From positions 248,001 to 312,000 of the forward strand of contig NZ_CP141608.1 in the NCBI RefSeq assembly GCF_035581345.1: a stretch of DNA of 64,000 bases, read 5' to 3'. Shown one piece after another: positions 1 to 8,976 of the stretch. How positions within the stretch are numbered: the stretch's first letter is position 1; each line of letters starts with the position of its first letter. This DNA is from Pseudomonas sp. JQ170C. GTDB lineage: Bacteria > Pseudomonadota > Gammaproteobacteria > Pseudomonadales > Pseudomonadaceae. Below the pieces are notes generated by a model. It saw only the letters and a program-made list of their open reading frames with translations, was not told the DNA's origin and did not search any database. Both the position numbers and the translations under genes were made by a program.

Positions 1-812
1 AGACCGATGTACGACACCACCACGAAACTGCCGAGCTTGAGGATGTCGTCCAGGTTGGAGCTGGCGACTACCTTGGTCATCAACGCCAGCACGCCGTACG
101 GGGTGAGCTTCATCACCAGGCGCACCAGGCGCATCACCCAGGCTTGCAGGGTGTCGATGGCGGCCAGGGCGCGGTTGCCCTTGTCGGCGTCATCCTTGAG
201 CAGTTGCAGGGCGGCCATGCCGAGGAACACCGCGAAGATCACCACGCTGATGATCGAGGTCGGCTTGGCCCGGGCCAGGTCGCCCACCGGGTTGCTGGGG
301 ATGAACGACAGCAGCAACTGCGGGATATTCAGGTCGGCGACCTTGCCCACGTAGTCGCTCTGGATGGCCTGCATCCGCGCGGTTTCGGCGGTGCCGGCCA
401 CTAGGCCCTCGGCGGTGAGGCCGAAGAGGTTGGTCAGGCCGATACCGATCAGCGCGGCAATGGCCGTGGTGAACAGCAGGGTACCAATGGTCAGGAAGCT
501 GATCTTGCCCAGTGACGAGGCGTTGTGCAGGCGGGCCACGGCGCTGAGGATCGAGGCGAAGATCAGCGGCATGACGATCATTTGCAGCAACTGCACATAG
601 CCGTTGCCGACCAGGTCGAGCCAACTGATGGTGGCCTTGAGCACCGGGTTGCCGGCGCCATAGATGGCATGCAGGGCACCACCGAAAAGCACGCCGAGGA
701 TCAGGCCGACCAGGACTTTTTTAGCCAGGCTCCAGTTGCCATGACGGGTTTGCGCCAGGCCTAGCAGCAACGCCAGGAACGCCAGCAGATTGAGAGACAG
801 CGGCAAATTCAT
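1..812 (-). CDS. tcyP: L-cystine:Na+/H+ symporter TcyP, 3' part cut off by window edge
   Basis: Dicarboxylate/amino acid:cation symporter family (DAACS) protein that would import L-cystine across the inner membrane. About 270 N-terminal residues are in the window and the C-terminal part lies beyond position 1. The visible part is almost entirely hydrophobic transmembrane segments. It carries stretches I recall as near-identical in E. coli TcyP/Ydj[43 protein letters not shown] and [14 protein letters not shown]. This resemblance is stronger than to GltP or DctA, which supports cystine rather than glutamate or C4-dicarboxylates; substrate assignment is from family knowledge. The start is the ATG at 812, opening MNLPLSLN. 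It is divergent from the ECF sigma gene across 230 bp. Confidence 0.88.
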   Translation of the reverse strand, partial: MNLPLSLNLLAFLALLLGLAQTRHGNWSLAKKVLVGLILGVLFGGALHAIYGAGNPVLKATISWLDLVGNGYVQLLQMIVMPLIFASILSAVARLHNASSLGKISFLTIGTLLFTTAIAALIGIGLTNLFGLTAEGLVAGTAETARMQAIQSDYVGKVADLNIPQLLLSFIPSNPVGDLARAKPTSIISVVIFAVFLGMAALQLLKDDADKGNRALAAIDTLQAWVMRLVRLVMKLTPYGVLALMTKVVASSNLDDILKLGSFVVVSYIG

Positions 813-1042
813 TGAAGCTCCAGAGAAAAAGCGGGGGCATCGCCTCTGTGTGCGATTGCGAACGGAAATGCTAACAGCATGAAAACGAACGAATTTATAT
901 CGAAATGGAATTTAGATAGTTGTTTTTGGAATAACGAATCGCGAAATAAGACGCCTCCTAGCCGTAAATAGATATCAATTGCGAATTTATCGCATCTTCT
1001 GCTAGCGTGCGCTCACCTTGAGACCCTCCGCCAGGAAGTGCC
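813..1042. promoter_or_regulatory. Divergent tcyP / ECF sigma promoter region
   Basis: AT-rich 230 bp between the divergent tcyP and ECF sigma genes, so it must hold both promoters. Positions 964-982 match the 19-bp Fur consensus at about 10 of 19 positions, which is borderline. A small perfect dyad GCGA-N5-TCGC lies at 981-993. The ribosome binding site AGGAAG (about 1033-1038) precedes the GTG start at 1043. Iron control by Fur is expected for such sigma genes, but the site here is only weakly supported. Confidence 0.4.
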
Positions 1043-1576
1043 GTGTCTTCGTGGAATACGCAGATTGCCCGGTTGTTTGCCGAGCACAAGAAAGCGCTGG
1101 AAGCCTTTGTTGCGCGACGCACCGGCAACGCTCAGGTGGCTGCCGATCTGACCCAGGAGTCCTTCCTGCGCCTGGCGCGGCTGCCGGCCGACAAGAAGAT
1201 CGACAACCTGCCCGCCTTCCTCTTCACCATTGCCAGCAACCTGGTGCGCGATCACCAGCGCCAGATGATCCGCCGCGAACGCCTGGACGGCGGCGAGCCG
1301 AGCGAGGCGCTGGCCTGCAACGCACCCGGCGCCGAAGAGCAGTTGTGGGCACAGCAGGAGCAAGCGTTGATGCACGAGGCCATTGAGTCCTTGCCCGAGG
1401 CGACCCGGCATATCTTCCTGCTTTATCATGTCGACGAATGCTCCTACCGGGAAATTGGTGAACGGCTGAAAATTTCCCCGCGTAGTGTCGAATACCAATT
1501 GCGTCGTGCGCTGATCGACTGCCGTGCCTTCATCAAGGCGCGGCTGCTCAGTGACACGTCGGGGCCGTCTCGATGA
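1043..1576 (+). CDS. ECF sigma factor, FecI/FpvI iron-starvation type
   Basis: RNA polymerase sigma factor of the FecI-like ECF group, 177 aa, expected to drive transcription of the adjacent siderophore receptor when the cognate ferric siderophore is sensed. Region 2 spans roughly residues 15-75 (DLTQESFLRLARL and LPAFLFTIASNLVRDHQR). Region 4 spans roughly 115-165, with the helix-turn-helix CSYREIGERLKISPRSVEYQ. The start is GTG at 1043 after AGGAAG. The stop overlaps the anti-sigma start by 4 bp (ATGA at 1573-1576), so the two are translationally coupled. Sigma, FecR and receptor in this order form a complete cell-surface signalling cassette. The specific siderophore cannot be read from the sequence, so no symbol is given. 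Confidence 0.9.
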   Translation: MSSWNTQIARLFAEHKKALEAFVARRTGNAQVAADLTQESFLRLARLPADKKIDNLPAFLFTIASNLVRDHQRQMIRRERLDGGEPSEALACNAPGAEEQLWAQQEQALMHEAIESLPEATRHIFLLYHVDECSYREIGERLKISPRSVEYQLRRALIDCRAFIKARLLSDTSGPSR

Positions 1577-2550
1577 ACCGGCCGCCAGCAGCTACGGATA
1601 CCCCGATGACCGACCCTTGTGCCACGGACGCCGACGACCTGTTCGCTGAAGCCAGTGGCTGGTACTACCGCCTGCAGGCCGAGGACCTCAGCGCCCGTGA
1701 GCGCGAGGCCTTTGCTGCCTGGCTGGCCCAGGGCCCTGACCAGGCGCAGGCCTGGGACGAGGTGCTGGGCTTGCTGGGCGCGTTGCGCGAACCGGCCCGG
1801 CAGATCCGCCAGGCCCAGCGTGCGCGCTGGAACCGTCCGCGGGCTCGGGTTTGGGCCAGTGCGGCGGCAGTGCTGTTGATGGTGGGCCTGCTGGCCTACA
1901 GCCCCTGGCCGGACCGCTGGCGCGCCGACTATGCCACCGCCACGGGCGAAACCCGTACCGTCGCCCTGGCCGATGGCTCGCAACTGCAGCTCAACACCGA
2001 TACCGCCGTGCAGGTCGAGCTGGGCGATGGCGAGCGGCGGGTGCGCCTGCTGCGTGGCGAGGCCTGGTTCGATGTCAGCCATGATCCTGCACGGCCGTTC
2101 GTGATCCGTTCCGGCGACGGCTGGGTCAAGGTGGTGGGCACCCGCTTCAGCGTGGCCCGGCAGGGCGAGCAGACCCGTGTGCGGGTGGCGCAGGGCAAGG
2201 TCCAGGTCAGTGCCGACAGCAGGCAATCGGTGCTGCTGGAGCCGGGGGGCGCCGTGGAATACCGCGGCGTGAGCCTGGGCGCGGTGCATGGCTTCGACGG
2301 TGCCGCCGAATTTGCCTGGCGCCAGCGCCAATTGGTGTTTCGCCAGCAGCCGCTGGCCGAGGTGGTCGATGAACTCAATCGCTATTGGCCCGGCCAGACT
2401 CTGGTGCTCGGCGATGCGTTGCGCCAGCGCAAGGTCTCGGGGGTGTTTGAAATCGACAAGCCGCACGCCGTGCTCAAGGCCCTGATCCACACCCTGGGCC
2501 TGCGGGCCGAGCAGTACACCCCGTACCTGCGGGTGTTGCGCGAAGGTTAG
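1573..2550 (+). CDS. FecR-family anti-sigma / transmembrane sensor
   Basis: Inner-membrane anti-sigma regulator, 325 aa, that transmits occupancy of the outer-membrane receptor to the upstream ECF sigma. The N-terminal cytoplasmic DUF4880-type domain (about 22-75) carries the typical aromatic residues (SGWYYRLQ, AFAAWLAQGP). One transmembrane helix covers about 92-110. The periplasmic FecR domain (about 118-212) contains LADGSQLQLNTDT and GTRFSVARQG. A C-terminal STN-like part (about 258-325) has LNRYWPGQTLVLGDALRQRKVSGVF, broken here only for description. The start overlaps the sigma stop by 4 bp; an internal ATG at 1606 is possible but less likely. Directly downstream is a receptor with the matching N-terminal signalling domain. 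Confidence 0.9.
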   Translation: MNRPPAATDTPMTDPCATDADDLFAEASGWYYRLQAEDLSAREREAFAAWLAQGPDQAQAWDEVLGLLGALREPARQIRQAQRARWNRPRARVWASAAAVLLMVGLLAYSPWPDRWRADYATATGETRTVALADGSQLQLNTDTAVQVELGDGERRVRLLRGEAWFDVSHDPARPFVIRSGDGWVKVVGTRFSVARQGEQTRVRVAQGKVQVSADSRQSVLLEPGGAVEYRGVSLGAVHGFDGAAEFAWRQRQLVFRQQPLAEVVDELNRYWPGQTLVLGDALRQRKVSGVFEIDKPHAVLKALIHTLGLRAEQYTPYLRVLREG

Positions 2551-2554
2551 AAAA

Positions 2555-2570
2555 AAAATCAAAAGATTTT
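2555..2570. terminator. AT-rich hairpin after fecR-like gene
   Basis: Perfect 6-bp inverted repeat AAAATC-AAAA-GATTTT, 5 bp after the anti-sigma stop codon, within an A/T-rich run. It is a weak hairpin and may only attenuate read-through into the receptor gene. Function is inferred. Confidence 0.3.
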
Positions 2571-2610
2571 CAGGGTTTCCCCGAGGCATGACGTCCTTGA
2601 ACTCGTAGGC

Positions 2611-2629
2611 GCAAATAATAAGCACTCTC
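2611..2629. promoter_or_regulatory. Candidate Fur box upstream of siderophore receptor
   Basis: The 19-mer GCAAATAATAAGCACTCTC matches the Fur consensus GATAATGATAATCATTATC at 13 of 19 positions by hand alignment. It lies 53 bp upstream of the receptor ATG, between the anti-sigma stop and the receptor, where an iron-repressed promoter is expected. Fur control is an inference. Confidence 0.5.
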
Positions 2630-2681
2630 AGACAGTGCTGCGCGATTCGACGACTTCGACGTTTTTGGGGGAGCACCACCG

Positions 2682-5087
2682 ATGGAAAACACCACCGCCA
2701 CCCGGCGCCTGCCTGGTTTGCCGACCTTACTGAGCCTGGCCATTGCCCTGGGCTGCGGCGTGCAGGCTGTGCCGGTCTTGGCCGCACCCGCCGCGCAGGC
2801 CCAGGTCTATCGCTTCGAGATTCCGGCGCAGTCGCTGGACGCCGCGCTGGCCGCGTTCAGTGCCGTCACCCGGGTGCAGGTGCTGGTCGGTGCGGAGGTG
2901 ACCCAGGGGTTGCGTTCCCAAGGGCTCAACGGCAGTTATCCACAGGACCAGGCACTGTCCCGGTTGCTCGCGGGGACGGGCCTTACGGCCACCTACATCG
3001 ATGGCGACAGCGTCACGCTGGAAAAGCGCCTGGGCGGCGACAAGGCCCTGCAACTGGGTGCGACCAGCATCACCGGCCAGCAACTGGGTGCTACCACCGA
3101 AGGCTCGCACTCCTACACCACAGGTGCGGTGACCATCGGCAAGGGCGAACAGAAGCTCAAGGACATCCCCCAGTCGGTCTCGGTGGTCACCCGCCAGCGT
3201 CTGGATGACCAGAACATGAACAGCCTGCAGGACGCCATGCGCCAAGTCACCGGGGCCACCATCAAGACCTACAACTCCGGCTCCAGCCTCAACGATGTCT
3301 ACATGCGCGGCTTTCTTGTCGACCAGGTTCAGGTCGACGGCGTTTCCCAGGCTACCGGCCAGGGTGACCTGATGACCAGCTTCGACCTGGCGATGTTCGA
3401 CCGGGTCGAAGTGCTGCGCGGGCCTTCCGGCCTGTACCAGGGCGCGGGTGAGCCCGGCGGTACCATCAACCTGGTGCGCAAGCGTGCGCTGGGCCAGTTC
3501 GCCTTGAGCGGCGAGCTGTCGGCGGGCGATTACGATCACTACCACTCAACAGTGGATATCACCGGCCCGCTTAACAGCGATGGCAGCCTGCGCGGGCGCT
3601 TCGTCACCGCTTATGAAGACAACAAGTCCTTCGTCGACTACGCCCAGAACGAGCGGCCGATGGTCTACGGCCGGCTGGAATACGACGTGACCCCGGACAC
3701 CACCCTGTCGCTGGGTGGCGCCTACCAGCACAACCACTCGACCCCGGCGTTCGGCCTGCCGGCCTATGCCGACGGCAAGTTGCTGGACGTGAAGCGTTCG
3801 ACCTTTGTCGATGCCAAATGGAACGAGCTGGACGAGCATGTCTGGGAAAGCTTCTTCGAGGTCGACCATGCCCTGGAAAACGGCGGTCAGTTCAAGACCT
3901 CGCTGACCTACCGCGACGCCGAAACCCCGACGCGCAACTTCACCTGGGCCGATGGCGCAGTGGACCGAGACACCGGCGCGAGTTCGGCGGTGGCCTATTC
4001 CTACTACACCCACATCAAGACCCTGGGCGTGGACAGCTTCGTCACGTTGCCGGTGGAAGCTTTCGGCCGCACCCATGAGTTCACCGCCGGTGCCGAGTAC
4101 CAGCACCTGGACAAGGACTTCACCTACGGGGGCGGCGAATACTTCGACATCAACGTGTTCGACCCCGGCAGCATCAACATCCCCAAGCAGAAGTTCGAGA
4201 TGGACAACGGCAACTGGTCGAAATCGCACCAGTACGGCCTGTATGCCCGCACCAAGATCAGCGCCACCGATTGGCTGGACGTGATCCTCGGCAGCCGGGT
4301 GACCTGGTTCGAGAGCGAGGCGCACAACGCCAACGCCTTCTTCAACAACTTCACCACCACCGACACCAGCATCAACCGCAAGGTCATCCCTTACGCAGCG
4401 CTGGTCGCCAAGCTGACACCGGAGCTGTCGGCCTATGCCAGCTACACCAGCGTGTTCAAGCCGCAGACCGAAGTCGATGCCGACGGCGAGACCATCGACC
4501 CGCGCAAGGGCAAGCAGTATGAACTGGGCCTCAAGCGCGAGTTCTATGAAGGCCGCTTCAATGGCAGCGTGGCGTTGTTCCGCATCTACGACGAGAACCG
4601 CGCAGAGCTGGTGAACAACGCGCAGTACAACGAACCGCAAGGCAAGATCCGCAGCCAGGGTTGGGAAACCGAGCTGAGCGGCAACCTCACCGACAACTGG
4701 AGCATCACCACCGGCTACGCCTTCACCATGCTCAAGTCGATGAGCGGCGAAGACACCAACCAAGGCACCACCATCACCCCCAAGCACAACTTTAATCTAT
4801 GGACGCGCTACGAGTTCGCCGATGGGCCGCTGAAGGACTTCAGCGTCGGTGGCGGGGTGCGGGCGGTGAGTGCTACCTACTACAAGCGGGACGTGGACTT
4901 CGTGCAGGGCGGCTACAGCATTGCCACGGCCCAGGTGGGGTATGCGTTCAACAAGCACCTGTCGGCGACGCTGACGGCCAACAACTTGTTTGACCGTACT
5001 TACTATGAGCGGGTGGACAGCGCCTGGGGGTCGAACTTCTATGGCGAGCCGCGCAACCTGACATTTACGGTGCGGGCCAAGTACTGA
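2682..5087 (+). CDS. TonB-dependent ferric-siderophore receptor with N-terminal signalling (STN) domain
   Basis: Outer-membrane transducer, 801 aa, close in length and layout to P. aeruginosa FpvA (about 815 aa). The signal peptide covers residues 1 to about 40, ending AQA. The STN secretin/TonB signalling domain is at about 43-115 (FEIPAQSLDAALAAFSAVT). A linker contains LGATSITGQQLGATTE. The plug domain (about 158-265) contains DIPQSVSVVTRQRLDD and RVEVLRGPSGLYQGAGEPGG. The 22-strand barrel ends with NLTFTVRAKY and a terminal aromatic residue. The ATG at 2682 follows GGGGGAG. The STN domain plus the upstream sigma and FecR genes imply ligand-induced self-regulation. The ligand (pyoverdine, ferrichrome or a xenosiderophore) cannot be told from sequence. 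Confidence 0.92.
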   Translation: MENTTATRRLPGLPTLLSLAIALGCGVQAVPVLAAPAAQAQVYRFEIPAQSLDAALAAFSAVTRVQVLVGAEVTQGLRSQGLNGSYPQDQALSRLLAGTGLTATYIDGDSVTLEKRLGGDKALQLGATSITGQQLGATTEGSHSYTTGAVTIGKGEQKLKDIPQSVSVVTRQRLDDQNMNSLQDAMRQVTGATIKTYNSGSSLNDVYMRGFLVDQVQVDGVSQATGQGDLMTSFDLAMFDRVEVLRGPSGLYQGAGEPGGTINLVRKRALGQFALSGELSAGDYDHYHSTVDITGPLNSDGSLRGRFVTAYEDNKSFVDYAQNERPMVYGRLEYDVTPDTTLSLGGAYQHNHSTPAFGLPAYADGKLLDVKRSTFVDAKWNELDEHVWESFFEVDHALENGGQFKTSLTYRDAETPTRNFTWADGAVDRDTGASSAVAYSYYTHIKTLGVDSFVTLPVEAFGRTHEFTAGAEYQHLDKDFTYGGGEYFDINVFDPGSINIPKQKFEMDNGNWSKSHQYGLYARTKISATDWLDVILGSRVTWFESEAHNANAFFNNFTTTDTSINRKVIPYAALVAKLTPELSAYASYTSVFKPQTEVDADGETIDPRKGKQYELGLKREFYEGRFNGSVALFRIYDENRAELVNNAQYNEPQGKIRSQGWETELSGNLTDNWSITTGYAFTMLKSMSGEDTNQGTTITPKHNFNLWTRYEFADGPLKDFSVGGGVRAVSATYYKRDVDFVQGGYSIATAQVGYAFNKHLSATLTANNLFDRTYYERVDSAWGSNFYGEPRNLTFTVRAKY

Positions 5088-5452
5088 GGGCTTTCGCGGG
5101 CAAGCCCGCTCCTACCGAATCGCGCAGCAGTCGCCTCCAACGCATTACGACCGCTGCGCGGCCGATCGCAGGCAGTCGCCAGCGGCTACAGGGGCTGTGG
5201 GAGCGGGCTTGTCCCGCGGGACAATCTCACAACCAGACCGATATCGCGGGGCAAGCCCGCTCCTACCGAATCGCGCAGCAGTCGTCTCCAACGCATTACG
5301 ACCGCTGCGCGGCCGATCGCAGGCTGTCGCCAGCGGCTACAGGGGCCTGACCTGTAAGTTGTAGCCGCTGCCGAGGAACGAGGCTGCGATCGACTGCATG
5401 GCAGTCGCCATCCAGCCGCTGCGAGTGACCCGGCCCCGGGACGTGTTCAAAC
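5088..5452. repeat. Noncoding block with duplicated composite REP-containing repeat
   Basis: The space between the receptor and ilvD holds no credible gene. Two near-identical ~100 bp units lie in direct orientation at about 5095-5197 and 5245-5349. Each begins with a REP core (GCAAGCCCGCTCCTACCGAA), runs through CGCATTACGACCGCTGCGCG and ends CAGCGGCTACAGGGG. They differ at only a few positions (for example GCCTCC versus GTCTCC, GGCAGTCG versus GGCTGTCG). Between them, about 5198-5222, is an inverted REP. After the second copy, from about 5359, GTAGCCGCTGCCGAGG begins another common Pseudomonas intergenic repeat facing the opposite way. The block probably arose by local duplication. Confidence 0.8.
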
Positions 5453-5484
5453 AAAAAACCGGCGCACAAGGCGCCGGTTTTTTT
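5453..5484 (-). terminator. Intrinsic terminator downstream of ilvD
   Basis: GC-rich stem AACCGGCGC / GCGCCGGTT with a 5-base loop, flanked by an A run on one side and a T run on the other. It can work in both directions. It lies 15 bp past the ilvD stop on the minus strand and also faces the receptor gene. Confidence 0.85.
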
Positions 5485-5498
5485 ATTGCCAGGATGCC

Positions 5499-7340
5499 TT
5501 ACAGGCCATCGAGCATCGCTTTGTTGCGTACTGCACCCTTGTCGGCGCTGGTGGCCAGCAGGGCGTAGGCCTTGAGGGCGGTGGTCACTTTGCGTGGGCG
5601 GGACTCGACCGGCTTCCAGCCTTTCTTGTCCTGCTCGACGCGGCGTGCCGCCAGCTCTTCATCGCTGACCAGCAGGTTGATCGAACGGTTAGGGATGTCG
5701 ATCAGCACTTTGTCGCCGTCCTGTACCAGACCAATGGCGCCGCCGGCAGCGGCTTCTGGCGAAGCGTGGCCGATGGACAGGCCCGAGGTGCCGCCCGAGA
5801 AGCGGCCGTCGGTGAGCAGGGCGCAGGCTTTACCCAGGCCCTTGGACTTGAGGTACGAGGTCGGGTAGAGCATCTCTTGCATGCCCGGGCCGCCTTTCGG
5901 GCCTTCGTAGCGGATGATGACGATGTCACCTTCCTTCACTTCGTCGGCGAGGATGCCGCGCACGGCGCTGTCCTGGCTTTCAAAGATCTTGGCGTTGCCC
6001 TCGAAGACATGGATCGACTCATCGACGCCTGCGGTTTTCACCACGCAGCCGTCCAGGGCGATGTTGCCGTACAGCACGGCCAGGCCGCCTTCTTGCGAGT
6101 AGGCGTGCTCGACACTGCGGATGCAGCCGTTCTCACGGTCGTCGTCCAGGGTTTCCCAGCGGGTCGACTGGCTGAAGGCGGTCTGGGTCGGGATGCCGGC
6201 CGGGCCTGCCTTGAAGAAGTGGTGGACCGCTTCGTCGTCGGTCTGGGTGATGTCCCACTTGGCGATGGCTTCTTCCATGCTCGGGCTGTGCACGGTCGGC
6301 AGGTCGGTGTGCAGCAGGCCGCCACGGGCCAGCGAACCGAGGATGCTGAAGATGCCGCCAGCGCGGTGGACGTCTTCCATGTGGTACTTCTGGATGTTCG
6401 GCGCGACTTTGCACAGCTGCGGCACTTTGCGCGACAGGCGATCGATATCGCGCAGGTCGAAGTCAATTTCCGCCTCTTGGGCAGCGGCCAGCAGGTGCAG
6501 GATGGTGTTGGTCGAACCGCCCATGGCGATGTCGAGCATCATGGCGTTCTCGAACGCCTTGAAGTTGGCGATGTTGCGCGGCAGGACGCTCTGGTCGTTC
6601 TCGCCGTAGTAGCGCTTGCACAGCTCGACGATGGTGCGGCCGGCCTTCAGGAACAGCTGCTCGCGGTCGCTGTGGGTGGCCAGGGTCGAGCCGTTGCCCG
6701 GCAGGGCCAGGCCCAGGGCTTCGGTCAGGCAGTTCATCGAGTTGGCGGTGAACATGCCGGAGCACGAACCGCAAGTCGGGCAGGCGCTGCGCTCGTACTC
6801 GGCGACTTTCTCGTCACTGGCCGAGGCATCGGCGGCGATGACCATGGCATCGACCAGGTCCAGGCCGTGGCTGGCCAGTTTGGTCTTGCCGGCTTCCATC
6901 GGGCCGCCGGAGACGAAGATCACCGGAATGTTCAGGCGCAGGGCGGCCATCAGCATGCCGGGGGTGATCTTGTCGCAGTTGGAGATGCAGACAATGGCGT
7001 CGGCGCAGTGGGCGTTGACCATGTACTCGACCGAGTCGGCGATGATCTCGCGGCTTGGCAGCGAATAGAGCATGCCGTCGTGGCCCATGGCGATGCCGTC
7101 ATCGACCGCGATGGTGTTGAATTCCTTGGCCACGCCACCGGCGCGTTCGATCTCGCGGGCTACCAGCTGGCCCAGGTCCTTCAGGTGCACATGGCCCGGG
7201 ACGAACTGGGTGAACGAGTTGGCGATGGCAATGATCGGTTTCTTGAAATCTTCGTCTTTCATCCCGGTGGCGCGCCACAGGGCACGTGCGCCGGCCATAT
7301 TGCGACCGTGGGTGGACGTTTTAGAGCGGTAATCAGGCAT
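5499..7340 (-). CDS. ilvD: Dihydroxy-acid dehydratase
   Basis: Iron-sulfur dehydratase converting 2,3-dihydroxy-isovalerate and -methylvalerate to the 2-keto acids of valine, leucine and isoleucine synthesis; cytoplasmic. The product is 613 aa, as expected for the family. Signatures: [11 protein letters not shown] (Cys122) and [17 protein letters not shown] (about 187-203), which carry cluster-ligand cysteines, and [19 protein letters not shown] near the C-terminus. The ATG at 7340 is preceded by AGGAG and opens [14 protein letters not shown], the usual N-terminus; longer in-frame extensions upstream are not supported. It is a single gene ending at a strong terminator. Confidence 0.97.
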   Translation of the reverse strand: MPDYRSKTSTHGRNMAGARALWRATGMKDEDFKKPIIAIANSFTQFVPGHVHLKDLGQLVAREIERAGGVAKEFNTIAVDDGIAMGHDGMLYSLPSREIIADSVEYMVNAHCADAIVCISNCDKITPGMLMAALRLNIPVIFVSGGPMEAGKTKLASHGLDLVDAMVIAADASASDEKVAEYERSACPTCGSCSGMFTANSMNCLTEALGLALPGNGSTLATHSDREQLFLKAGRTIVELCKRYYGENDQSVLPRNIANFKAFENAMMLDIAMGGSTNTILHLLAAAQEAEIDFDLRDIDRLSRKVPQLCKVAPNIQKYHMEDVHRAGGIFSILGSLARGGLLHTDLPTVHSPSMEEAIAKWDITQTDDEAVHHFFKAGPAGIPTQTAFSQSTRWETLDDDRENGCIRSVEHAYSQEGGLAVLYGNIALDGCVVKTAGVDESIHVFEGNAKIFESQDSAVRGILADEVKEGDIVIIRYEGPKGGPGMQEMLYPTSYLKSKGLGKACALLTDGRFSGGTSGLSIGHASPEAAAGGAIGLVQDGDKVLIDIPNRSINLLVSDEELAARRVEQDKKGWKPVESRPRKVTTALKAYALLATSADKGAVRNKAMLDGL

Positions 7341-7625
7341 GAAGCACTCCTGGCGGCTAATCAGGTAACAAAAAGGGGAAGTGAGCTTCTCTTGTCCTTT
7401 GCACCGAAGGCAGGTGGCCGCTGGTACGGATGAAGCCGATGACGCCGCGGGATCGCCGTGCGCTCGGCCAGAGCTCATAAACCCGCCGGGATACTGGCGA
7501 TGAATAGCCCGATTCTACACCGCTGAAGGCTTCTGGGAATGGCGTTGTGGATGGTCGGCCGCTTTATGCTGATCGCGGGGCAAGCCTGCTCCTATCGGGT
7601 AGGAGCGGGCTTGCCCCGCGAATGG
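7341..7625. repeat. ilvD upstream region with REP inverted pair (7573-7621)
   Basis: A 285 bp intergenic stretch. An inverted REP pair at about 7573-7621 reads TCGCGGGGCAAGCCTGCTCC, a short loop, then GGAGCGGGCTTGCCCCGCGA. It sits immediately beyond the rlmI stop. The rest (7341-7570) should contain the ilvD promoter, but I see no clear -35/-10 pair and no leader peptide with branched-chain codons. Confidence 0.7.
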
Positions 7626-8822
7626 TCAGCTATTGGGCAACAAACGGCAGGTAATGCTCTTGATATAACGGGTTTCCGGGATCGCCGGGTGAACCGGGTG
7701 ATCCGGGCCCTGGCCGCCGCGTTCAAGCAGCTGGATGTTGCGGTCCAGGTGGCGGGCGCTGGTCAGCAGGATGTTTTGCAGGTCGTCTTCGGGCAGGTGC
7801 ATCGAGCACGATGCGCTGACCAGGATGCCGTCCTTGGTCAGCAGGCGCATGGCCTGCTCGTTCAGGCGGCGGTAGGCGCCTTCACCGTTCTTCAGGTCTT
7901 TCTTGCGTTTGATGAAGGCGGGCGGGTCGGCAACGATCACGTCGAAGCGCTCTTCGGAGGCCTTGAGCTCCTTCAGGGCTTCAAACACATCGCCTTCGAT
8001 GCAGGTGAGCTTCTCGGCAAAGCCGTTGAGCCCGGCATTGCGCTCGACACCATCCAGGGCAAAGCCGGAGGCATCGACGCAGAACACTTCGCTGGCGCCG
8101 AAGGCACCGGCCTGCACGCCCCAGCCGCCGATGTAGCTGAACAGGTCCAGGACGCGCTTGCCCTTGACGTAGGGCGCCAGGCGCGCGCGGTTCATGCGGT
8201 GGTCGTAGAACCAGCCGGTCTTCTGGCCTTCCATGACCGGCGCCTCGAACTTGACGCCGTTCTCTTCCAGGGCGACCCACTCCGGTACCAGGCCGAAGAC
8301 GGTTTCGACGTAGCGGTTCAGGCCTTCGGCGTCACGGGCGGCCGAGTCGTTCTTGAACAGGATGCCGGTTGGCTTGAGCACCTGGACCAGGGCGGCGATG
8401 ACGTCGTCCTTGTGCTGTTCCATGGTGGCCGAGGCCAGCTGCACCACCAGGATGTCGCCGAAGCGGTCGACCACCAGGCCCGGCAGCAGGTCGGAGTCAC
8501 CGTACACCAGGCGGTAGAACGGCTTGTCGAACAGGCGCTCGCGCAGCGACAGGGCGACGTTGATGCGGTGTACCAGCAGCGATTTGTCCAGGGCCAGCTT
8601 GCTGTCGCGCGACAGCAAACGTGCGCAGATCAGGTTGTTGGGGCTCATGGCGACGATGCCCAGGGCCTTGCCGCCAGCGGTTTCGAGGATCGCCTGGTCA
8701 CCGGCCTTGAAGCCATGCAGCGGGGTCGCGGCGACGTCGATTTCGTTGCTGTAGACCCATAGGTGGCCGGCGCGCAGGCGGCGGTCGGCATTGGCTTTGA
8801 GACGAAGGCTGGGCAGGGACAT
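7626..8822 (-). CDS. rlmI: 23S rRNA m5C1962 methyltransferase RlmI
   Basis: SAM-dependent rRNA large-subunit cytosine methyltransferase, 398 aa (E. coli RlmI/YccW is 396). An N-terminal PUA-like domain (about 1-75: LKANADRRLRAGHLWVYSNEI) is followed by an EEHEE-type linker. The Rossmann methyltransferase fold has LDLFSYIGGWGVQA (SAM loop), DVIVADPPAFIKRKKDL (motif IV) and GILVSASCSMHL with the catalytic-type cysteine. The ATG at 8822 has GGAG about 8 bp upstream and opens MSLPSLRLKANADRR. A longer reading frame to 9161 has no homologous sequence. It diverges from the HDOD gene. Confidence 0.92.
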   Translation of the reverse strand: MSLPSLRLKANADRRLRAGHLWVYSNEIDVAATPLHGFKAGDQAILETAGGKALGIVAMSPNNLICARLLSRDSKLALDKSLLVHRINVALSLRERLFDKPFYRLVYGDSDLLPGLVVDRFGDILVVQLASATMEQHKDDVIAALVQVLKPTGILFKNDSAARDAEGLNRYVETVFGLVPEWVALEENGVKFEAPVMEGQKTGWFYDHRMNRARLAPYVKGKRVLDLFSYIGGWGVQAGAFGASEVFCVDASGFALDGVERNAGLNGFAEKLTCIEGDVFEALKELKASEERFDVIVADPPAFIKRKKDLKNGEGAYRRLNEQAMRLLTKDGILVSASCSMHLPEDDLQNILLTSARHLDRNIQLLERGGQGPDHPVHPAIPETRYIKSITCRLLPNS

Positions 8823-8976
8823 GACGTCGCTCCGGGAAAAAAGAGCGGGATTATAACCCGATGCCTGTCCTGCAGATTCGTCGTCGCGACAAATAGCAGG
8901 GCATCGCGCGCCTTTCGCTTGCCCACCGGGCGTGACGATCGGGTTAGAATCGCGCCTCAGTCCCGAGTGTGTACAT

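Noticed and set aside
964..982. Possible Fur box before the ECF sigma gene
   Set aside because: Only about 10 of 19 consensus positions match by hand. It is mentioned in the region entry but not called as a site.
7360..7400. Transcription attenuator in the ilvD leader (GAAG...CTTC hairpin followed by T-rich sequence on the minus strand)
   Set aside because: The stem is only 4 bp and no leader peptide rich in Ile, Val or Leu codons was found.
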